Shown here in pieces: positions 56,371-64,000 of a stretch of 64,000 bases of DNA. The stretch comes from Rhipidocladum racemiflorum. Lineage: Eukaryota > Streptophyta > Magnoliopsida > Poales > Poaceae. The stretch's first letter is position 1. Each line of letters begins with the position of its first letter. The stretch lies in contig JAYEVF010000087.1 in assembly GCA_036346355.1 (NCBI GenBank), positions 1-64,000 on the forward strand, in the 5' to 3' direction. The notes below the pieces were generated by a model, which saw only the letters and a program-made list of their open reading frames with translations, made no database searches and had not been told where the DNA came from. The position numbers were made by a program, and so were the translations under genes.

Positions 56371-56613
56371 AGGAAGATATTTGTCGAGCATGGACGGCCT
56401 CAAACCTTTTTAACTATTATGTATCCACAAGCGGTTGGGATTACGAACCGCTTGTAGAGGTCCCTCCCTCACTGCGGTAAGGCGTTTCTACAAGCAGTTC
56501 GTAGTACGAACCGCTTGTAGAGGTCCATTTATACAAGCGGGTTGTATTAAGAACCGCTTGTAGAGGTACTTCTACAAGCGGGTTGTATTACGAACCGCTT
56601 GTAAAGGTGCTCT

Positions 56614-56621
56614 TATAAATA
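56614..56621 (+). promoter_or_regulatory. TATA box of the TNPA-like gene
   Basis: TATAAATA follows directly after the last hairpin. The leader runs to a probable donor at about 56791 (CCTAG|GTTAGCC) and an acceptor just before 57010. Confidence 0.55.
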
Positions 56622-57012
56622 GCTTTTTCTCGCCCGTCACAGACTCAGCTCAGAAATTTTCTAAGTCCCCGCGCCATTGCCGTCGACTGCCACCTTCAGC
56701 GCCATCGCAGCCGAGCTCGCCGTCGACTCCTCCGCCACCGCGCCGTCGTCTGCGACGTCGCCGTCGCCTCCTCCACCACCTGAAGGGCCTAGGTTAGCCT
56801 TCTCCTATGCTAACACACCTCTTTTTCTCGCTGCCCACAACGTGTTCGACAAAATGCCCACAAGATAAATGTATTGATATACATTGACATACATTGATAT
56901 ACATTGATATGCTTAAACAATTTTTCATACATATACATATAAATACATTGATACATTTATACATGTATATTGATATACATATACATTGATATATTTTTCC
57001 ATAATTAGATAG

Positions 57013-57785
57013 ATGGCGACACCAGGGCATGATGCTCCTAATTTCGACATGGAAGAACAGTTCTTGCTAGATGTGATCGCTGCCGGTGATGCCAACGTTG
57101 TCGACAACGCAGCCGGTGGATCCGGTGACCCGAACATTGTCGACACCGCAGTCGGTGGATCCGGTGATGCAGTGGACGATGAGGGGAGTGAGGTAATGCC
57201 ACGACAAACCCTTTAATCGTATTTAACCAATTAATATAAATGGCTCTAACATGAAAAATTCACATCTCTGTCCATTTTCAGCCCGGTACATTGAGCACCC
57301 AAACCAAGCGAGGTGCTAACAAGAAGCCTGCTACAAAGTTTGTTTTCACGAACGTCGACAATGACGGGAAGCCAATTGCCCCTCTTTCTGCAGTAGGCCC
57401 GTTTAACAACGCATGTGGTTTCCACGTTAGGGATCATGTCCCAGTTAGCATCAAGAAATGGCCTGAAGTTCCGCAAGCAACCAAGGAGCTCATTTGGAAA
57501 GATATCAAGGAGAACTTCAAATTCCCTGAAGGATACGAGAACAAGGTTAAGAGATACACTTTGAAGAAAATGGCAACCCAATTTCAGTCGTGGAAAGTTC
57601 ACCTGAACAACAAGTATGTCAAGAAGGGAAAAAGGCAAGATTTCAACCAACATCCCAAGCTGGCGGATCACTGGGATGCATTTAAAGAATACAAATTGTC
57701 AGAGGAAGGACATGCCGTAAGCCTTCAGAACAAGATCAACGCTGGGAAGAAGAAATACCACCACCATCTTGGCACCGGTGGTTAT
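57013..57785 (+). pseudogene. TNPA-like protein gene of the CACTA element, interrupted
   Basis: Exon 57013-57192 (MATPGHDAPNF.., acidic with a repeated AVGGSGD motif), intron 57193-57281 (GT-AG, phase 0), exon 57282-57785. The second exon encodes a domain of the plant En/Spm transposase type (PF03004-like): GPFNNACGFHVRDHVPV, ..TKELIWKDIKENFKFPEG, YTLKKMATQFQSWKVHLN. In En/Spm, TNPA binds the subterminal repeats and represses its own promoter; here the hairpins sit just upstream of the promoter. The frame ends where an Angela LTR inserted. Confidence 0.82.
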
Positions 57786-58767
57786 TGAAGGGAATATGCC
57801 CGAGAGGCAATAATAAATTGTTTATTATCTTATTCCATGTTTATAATAGATGTTTATTTCTCATGCTAAAATTGTATTAACCGGAAACATTGATACATGT
57901 GTGTTTAATAAACAAAAAGGTTCCTAGTAAAGCCTCTCTTTTAAACTAGCTCGTTGATTAACTGATGATCAAGGTTTCCTGATCATGAACATTGGATGTT
58001 GTTAATAACGGGGTCACATTATTAGAAGAATGATGTGATGAACACACACCCAAGTTGGTATAGCAAATTGCTGTACTGAACATATACAAAATAGCACTTT
58101 TCCTTAGACCATGAGATGATGTCAATCACTAACTCCGGAAAAGTATTTTGATGACATCAAACGTCACTCCGTAACACGGTGACTATAAAGATGGATTTGG
58201 GTACTATGAAATTATTAGTTGAGGCTCATGCATCAAGAGCGGGATTTGTCCATCCAGATGACGGAGAGATATACTCTGGGCCCTCTCGGTGATATCACAT
58301 TGACATCGCTTGCAAGCACGTGACTAGGTCACAAGAATGTCATATCACGGAACGAGTAAAGAGTACTTGTCGGTAACGGGATCGAACTAGGTATAGTTGA
58401 TGCAAATGATCGGATCCCGGATAAGTAATATATCGCGAGACAAAAGGAATTGGTTATGTTGTTTTTGGTTCACACGATCACTAGTTCATCGTTGAATAAG
58501 TGGGAGTCATTATGGATCTCCAGATCCCGCTGATGATTATTGATCAGAGAGGTGTCTTGATCATGTCCATTTTATTCACGAACCGTAGGGTGACACACTT
58601 AAGGTTCATCGACGCTTTTGAGTGGGTACGGAACACCGGAGAAAAGTTTGGACAGCACCGGAATAGTTTCGGGATATCGGAATAGTTCAAGGGGGAATGT
58701 GTTAATTTTTGTTAATTAAAAGAATTAACAAATATTAAAATAACAGAAATAAAATTGTTTATTTATT

Positions 58768-58975
58768 CACATGGAGAGTCCATTCACATGAAGAGAATGG
58801 AGAGTCCATTCATATGAAGAGAATGGAGAGTACATTCACATGGAGAGTCCATTCACATGAAGAGAACGGAGAGTCCATTCACATGAAGAGAATGGAGAGT
58901 ACATTCACATGGAGAGTCCATTCACATGAAGAGAATGGAGAGTCCATTCACATGGAGAGAGTGAAGAGTCCACTC
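58768..58975. repeat. minisatellite in the Angela LTR
   Basis: Alternating CATTCACATGGAGAGTC and CATTCACATGAAGAGAATGG units form a higher-order repeat of about 54 bases, three to four times, directly upstream of the TATA box. Confidence 0.88.
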
Positions 58976-58980
58976 ACTCC

Positions 58981-58987
58981 TATAAAA
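58981..58987 (+). promoter_or_regulatory. TATA box of the Angela LTR
   Basis: TATAAAA, directly after the minisatellite, followed by a GGAGGGTGG leader. Confidence 0.7.
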
Positions 58988-59446
58988 GGGAGGGTGGAGC
59001 TCCTCTCTCATGGATGAATCTCCATAGCCCTTTGGTTGGCCCTTTCTCCCTCCTCCTGCTGTTCCACCTTTCAAGCAGTAGCTTAAGCGAAGCGCTGCTG
59101 AAATAAGTTTCTCCACCACCACCACTAAGTCATAGTGTTGTTGGAGTTTTCCGTGGATCCTTTACTTCCGCTGCCCCGCTGGATCGAGGGATTGGAGGTC
59201 GTCGTTGTTCCGTATGTGTGACCAAGTACGGAGGCGCTGCCGTTTGTGGCGCTCATCTTCGCGACTTTGAAGTTGGGCGTGTACCTCTACTTCAACCACG
59301 TTTGTTTGCGGGAACGTTATTCCCGCTTTCGGTCTACGAGGGTGAGTCCTTCTGAAACCGTTTGCATGCATCTCCTAGATATGATCTTGGTGTTTGGTTG
59401 CATTCGTAGGAAAATTTTTTGTTTTTCCATGCCCATAACCCATCAG

Positions 59447-59459
59447 TGGTATCAGAGCC
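59447..59459 (+). promoter_or_regulatory. primer-binding site (initiator tRNA-Met type)
   Basis: TGGTATCAGAGCC, one base after the LTR end; the standard copia primer site in plants. Confidence 0.9.
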
Positions 59460-60620
59460 AGGTCTATGCGTAGATGTTATGTACGGTTAAAACACATATG
59501 GATGTGGGTGTTGATGATCATGTTATTGCATACTTTCGTGTTTTTTGGATCATGGTGGCATAGTGGGATTTGAAGCGGTCCGGACTAACCTTACATGTCC
59601 TCGCACATGAGACTTGTTCCACGCTCGACATGCAACTTGCTTTGCATAAGTGGCTTTGCGGTGTCGATTTCTCCTACTATAGTCATGATCTAATTTACAA
59701 CGGTTTGCTAATAATGTTTTTATCACCGTTGTGGTTCTTGTTCGTAGGTAAGAACGGTTCTTTCCTAGAAAGCCCAAAATCACAGAAAATATGAAAAAAA
59801 AATTAGAGGCGTCTAACTTGTTTTTGCAGGGCATGTGATGTGATATGGTCATTGATACAAAGATTGTTGTATGAAATAAGATTTATTGTAAATTTAAACA
59901 ACCGGTAGGAGCCATTTGGTAGTCTTTTCTTTTATGGCCTGCGTGCTAAGTATATGTCCATGTGATATATTGTAATGGAGGAAGACAATCAAGATGGAAG
60001 CACCATGGACCTTGGTGCCACGCCGGTGGAATGATGGAGATAATACCATGACGCACAAGATGGAGATCAAGTGCTAGAAGGACCATATCATATCACATTA
60101 TTCATGCATGTGATGTTAATCCTTTTTATGCATCTTATTTTGCTTGGATGTGATCGCGTCGTTAGCACTATAAGATGATCCCTTCAACTTAATATCAAGA
60201 TAATAATGTGTTCTTCCATAGTATGCACCGTTAAGAAAGTTCGCTGCTTCTAAGCACCACGTGATGATCGGGTGTGATAGACTCTACGTTCGCATACAAC
60301 GGGTGTAAGCCGATTTTACACAAGCAAATACTTTGGTTCTACTTGGCGAGCCTAGCATGTACAGACATGGCCTCGAACACGAACCGAAAGGTAAAGCATG
60401 AGTCATATGGATGATATGATGAACATATTGATGTTCGCCTTTGAAACTATGCCGTCTCACGTGATGATCGGTTTCGGTATAGTGAATTTGGTTCGTGTAA
60501 TCACTAAAGATGACTAGAGGGATGTTGTTTTTGAGTGGGAGTTCTCGTAGTAATTTTGAATTAAACTTGAACTTAATCTATTATGAACTTAGTCTAAGTA
60601 ACTTTGCAAATATGTTGTAG

Positions 60621-61013
60621 ATGGCACCACCTACTTTCAATTTCAATCTGTTCATGGAGAAAGAGAAACTAGCCACCAACGGTAGCAACTTTACCAACTG
60701 GGCCCTTAACCTGAGGATTCTCCTCGCGCTCAAAGGAGCTATGTGCTTGATGCGCATTGGTGCCCCACCACGATGATGCCCCCGAGGAGGAGAAAAATGT
60801 TTTCTTGACTCGCAAGGAGGATCACAGTTTAGTTCACTGCGGCATTTTGTATGGCCTTGAGCCTAAGCTGCGAAAACGTTTCGAGCACAGCAATGCTTTT
60901 GATACAATGAGAGAGTTGAAAATGATTTTCGACACACATGCCGCAGTAGAGAGTTATGAAGCTTCAGAAAAGTTCTTTAGCTGCATGATGGAGGAAAACA
61001 GCCCCGTTAGTGA
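60621..61013 (+). pseudogene. Angela/BARE gag N-terminal part, truncated
   Basis: ATG at 60621 (MAPPTFNFNLFMEKEKLA). A frameshift at about 60760 leads to the frame of 60757 (DAPEEEKNVFLTRKEDHSL, then a conserved YGLEPKLRKRFE). The family match ends at about SEHVLK (61013-61026). No pol or 3' LTR follows; the element is cut off by a deletion. Confidence 0.85.
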
Positions 61014-61184
61014 GCACGTACTCAAGAGCAACTCAGCAAAGCATCGGAGAGATTGTTGAGCAAAAGCTGCAGGCGGCACTCGGTAAACTTCAGGGAGCCA
61101 GTACAACCAATACACAAGCCGACGGCGTCGCTAGCTCGCCCACCTCCGCACGACGGAGTAGCTGCGCATCCAATGCCGCCCCAC
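61014..61184 (+). pseudogene. possible C-terminal end of the TNPA-like gene
   Basis: One frame encodes QQSIGEIVEQKLQAALGKL followed by a Ser/Ala/Thr-rich tail and a stop created at 61187. This helical, Gln/Leu-rich end would fit the C terminus of a TNPA-type protein left on the far side of the Angela insertion. Support is by character only. Confidence 0.35.
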
Positions 61185-64000
61185 TATAACACTCCAATTT
61201 TTGTTTTTCATAAATTTAAATGTCTTTTAGCCCTATTGTGAATTTTTGGAATTTTCTGGAATTTATTTGGATTTATTTGGAATTAATTTGTATTTATTCT
61301 CATTTGAAATAATTAAAGAAATAAAATTTCAAAATAAATTTTTGGAACTAATATTTTATTTGAGTCCCAAATGCTCTAAAATATTTTCTAGAATTTTTCC
61401 TGGAATTTTTCTGAGTATTTTGCTATGTTTAATGAATTAAATGAATTACTAGAAATTATTTTAAATATTAAATCGCTGGAAAATGCGAGTGGGTTTCACT
61501 GTTCATCCGACCGGACCCGAGTCCGAGTCAGACTCGAGTCCGACCCGAGCCATGTGATCCGGCCGAACCCTCATCGATCCGAACCGTTAGATCAGAATCC
61601 AACGGCCGGGATTAAGCCGCACCGATCCAACCGGATCCGGTCCGGATCCGTCGCGCCCGAGCGATCCCGGCCGTCCATCGTGCCACGTGGACGACGGAGA
61701 TCAAGCCACGTTGCCTCGCCGTGTCCGGGACAGACTCCGCCGCCCGTACCGGCTCCGCCACGGATTCCGCGGGGATCTCGGCGTCCGGGCCGGTATTTAA
61801 TGCCCGGACCCGCGCCCGAGGTTCGCCCTAGCCCCGTGCGTCGATTGCCCCACGCGCCCTAGCCCTAGCCGCCGCCGTCTTCCCGCTATTGCTCGCCGAA
61901 GTTGGAGGAGCCCCCGTCGCGGTCTTTGCTTCGCCCCGCCGCCGTCCGCCGTCCTCCGCCGCGACTGGACCCAGCCCCGAGTTCCCCAGGTCAAGGCACA
62001 CCTGTAGGTACATCTCACTCCGCCGGAGAGGCCCCGGAACGCCGTCGGGATCGCCGTCATCTTCGTCTCCGGTGACCTAGGCTCCGCCGCACGCCATCGC
62101 CGTTGCTCGACCTCCCTCGACCGTCCGATCAAGATCCAAGGGCCCAGATCGTGCCACGTCACCCGCCGGTGAGATCCCGTTCTAAAGTCCCAGATCCAAT
62201 CTCGACCGTTGGATCTAGATCCAACGGTCCGAATCGAACTCGTTCACCCCAAACGCGTGAGTCCAGATCTAATCTGGGCCGTTGATTTTCAAATCAATGG
62301 CCGAGATCGCGCCACGTGACGGAAGTCTGACCGTCGCGGCCGCGACCCGCGCAGTGACGCCGACACGCCGCCCGTGTCGGCCGCAGACAATGGAATCGCA
62401 CCATGACGTCACGCTGACGTCATGGCGGGCCCGCATGTCGGGCCGCCACCATCCGGCGGTGACGCTACCGCGGTCCCACTGTCGGCCGTGGCCGAGTCCT
62501 CGCTGACGCCAAGAATGATGTCACCCCAGTGGGTCCCACCTGTCAGCGACACGAGCCGTGGACCGAGTCCACGGTGGACCGAGCCAAACCGTGGGCTGAG
62601 CCCATGGACTGGCTGACGTCAGCCGCCCAATCAGAGGCTGCCACGTGTCCAGGCTGACGCAATAAATAATTTCCGAAAAAGAAAATGATTTAATAATTCG
62701 GTTTATTATTTGATTTGAATTTTGAAACTTCAAACGCTTATAACTTTTGCATTTTAACTCCGATTTGAACGATTCCAGTTTCTAAATTTTTATAAAATTG
62801 AGCTCTACCCAAATATGAATTTTATTTAATTTTTGGACCAAAGTTTTATTTGCGTTATTAATTAAATTGATTAATTAAACTTTAAAAACCTTATAACTTT
62901 TGCATTTTAACTCCGAATTTGTCGATTCAAATTCCTAAAAATTCATAAAATATGTTCTCTCTGTTTATGGACTTCATTTGGATATTTGGACACTTTTTGC
63001 TTCTTGTTTATTCGTTTATTGCTATTTGCACGCGTTACGAGTAGACGTCGAAGTGTCCGAAGGGTTCGAGGGAGAAGTATTGACCCAGGAGCCAGCTCAA
63101 GACCAAGAACTAGTACTTTTTGAAGGCAAGTTGTGCTTTGACCATGTTGATCCTATTTTACAAATTATGTTGTTTCAAAGTATTGCATGCTATGTTAAAT
63201 AGAATCTATTTCGATTAAACCTGGGATTAGTTGAACACCTAGTTGCTGTATGACACCTTGACATAAATACTTGTATGCCATGAACCCCCTTGTCACCCTA
63301 GTTGTGGAATATTTAGTTGGACACTATTAACTAGCAAACATGGGTAATTAGACCGATGTAGATCATGCTTAGACCTGCCACGTGGACATGACATGGTTTT
63401 GGACAAATAAATGTTAATGTTGACTTAATGAGATATGGAATCTGTTTTGGAGTAGTGTCATGTGTTATTGATGATGATGTTGATGGCACGTGGTGCATGG
63501 TAATCAACTGGGGTTTTGACAAATGGTTTCGACCGGGGCATGTGGCAAGAGTGATCTGGTGGGCCAGTTGTGGCACCAGGGATGTTGATTTGGTTCTTCG
63601 GGTAGTCTTGCCCTGGTCACTCTAAGGACTTAACCTTGCAAGCCTTTGATCTGAGTCAAGCGTGCAACCACATGTCTGTAATGGGACGGACCTAGTTGAT
63701 TAAGTTGCTAATAACTTACTTGTGGGACCTCTGGGTGTCAACTACACCGTTTGTGTAAGTTGTACGGGGGAGCGTACCAGGGCTGAGGCCAGGTACCCAT
63801 CTAACGGTTGATTAGCCTAGACTTCGCCTTTGCTAAGGGAAGGGTTAGTGTGCAATAACCGGAGAGGCTCACTTGTGTAGTTAGCGGTTTCCGAAAGACT
63901 TTGTTATGGACACTCGCCTTTGTGGTGTTTGGCTGTATCTTGTGGGTAAAGTGCATAACCTCTGCAGAGTGTAGAATCTATTCGAATAGCCGAGTCCGCG
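61185..64000 (+). mobile_element. third long noncoding element, left part
   Basis: Starts TATAACACTCC, one change from the TGTAAYAYYCC-type start of the element at 33909. GC-rich region with repeated GATC-C-AACGG(C/T) blocks (61510-62320) and a CT-rich leader. A duplicated block (CTTATAACTTTTGCATTTTAACTCCGA at about 62738 and 62891) is followed by a mini-exon with acidic codons ending GGCAAG (63045-63130) and TCTGCAGAGT near 63962. The right end is outside the window. Several open frames in the GC-rich part show no conserved domain. Confidence 0.7.

Larger units (their letters stand above)
55828..56692. repeat. tandem duplication: tRNA-like, hairpin array and promoter of the TNPA-like gene
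   Basis: A block of about 395-420 bases at 55828-56223 recurs at 56269-56692 (period 448-470). Each holds a tRNA-like sequence (minus strand), four hairpins of CTACAAGCGGTT / AACCGCTTGTAG, a TATAAATA box (56144 and 56614) and a leader ending GCCGTCGACTGCCAC. The second copy leads into the TNPA-like gene. Confidence 0.85.
57786..59445 (+). repeat. 5' LTR of an Angela/BARE-type copia element
   Basis: 1660 bases. The start TGAAGGGAATATGCCCGAGA matches the Angela/BARE LTR start apart from the first bases; the end is ATCA before the primer site. TATAAAAGGG lies at 58981. The length fits the family (about 1.7 kb). Confidence 0.88.
46764..61184 (+). mobile_element. coding CACTA element (ACCGCTTGTAG family), interrupted twice
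   Basis: The left end CACTACTA lies at 46764, then inverted half-sites of the ACAAGCGGTT / AACCGCTTGTAG type to 46990. TNPD gene 47776-55433, hairpin arrays 55975-56610 and a TNPA-like gene from 57013. A long noncoding element (about 49759-54096) and a truncated Angela element (57786 to about 61013) have inserted. The right terminus is not seen. The left end resembles the small elements at 1793 and 11716, making this a member of the family that could once have mobilised them. Confidence 0.85.

Noticed and set aside
58814..59017. Open frame with repeated 'HMKRMESTFTW' peptides
   Set aside because: Translation of the minisatellite; no gene.
61425..62616. Several GC-rich frames in the third long element
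   Set aside because: Overlapping frames on both strands from repeated GATC-rich sequence; no conserved domain.

Overview
The window is repeat-rich grass (Poaceae) nuclear DNA. Pointers are a BARE/Angela-type copia LTR, CACTA transposons with TNPD/TNPA genes, Ty3-gypsy elements that carry antisense genes, and a two-exon thionin-like gene. Almost all of it is nested or duplicated transposable elements. The one convincing host gene is the thionin-like gene at 6803-7682 (-). All identities come from reading translations and motifs by eye; nothing was searched.

Layout. (1) 1-14950: a segment of about 4.8 kb occurs twice (copy A 1-4877, copy B 9920-14712). Each copy holds a CACTA end, a gypsy LTR/gag piece, a complete 650-bp CACTA element with a tRNA-like core, and an antisense gypsy gag. 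Between the copies lie a copia gag fragment, the thionin-like gene and a gypsy LTR-gag remnant. (2) 14984-27476: an old gypsy antisense gene with a plant mobile domain (PMD) is split by an 11.1-kb gypsy element (gypsy-1, 16109-27230, minus strand) with matching LTRs and a GCTTC target-site duplication. Gypsy-1 carries its own spliced PMD gene on the opposite strand and a truncated copia element that breaks its integrase. (3) 27477-46249: a CACTA relic with hairpin-type subterminal repeats hosts a solo LTR and a 16.7-kb gypsy element (gypsy-2, 28295-45039, minus strand, target site AGAAC). Gypsy-2 has an intact gag-protease frame, a decayed pol, and an antisense gene with a Transposase_28-like domain. 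Its integrase holds a 4.6-kb TG...CA element with target site GATAA. (4) 46764-61184: a second CACTA element with a decayed TNPD gene, hairpin arrays, a duplicated promoter block and a TNPA-like gene. It is interrupted by a second long noncoding element and a truncated Angela element. (5) 61185-64000: the start of a third long element, cut by the window edge.

How parts fit together. Both gypsy elements share a design: gag-pol on one strand and, between integrase and 3' LTR, a convergent intron-containing gene with its own promoter-like region, an unrelated N-terminal domain and a coiled-coil C terminus. The three CACTA families share another: subterminal hairpins with an AACCG core and a family-specific tail. 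Most broken frames are single stops, several of them explicable as C-to-T changes, the pattern expected of methylated, silenced repeats.
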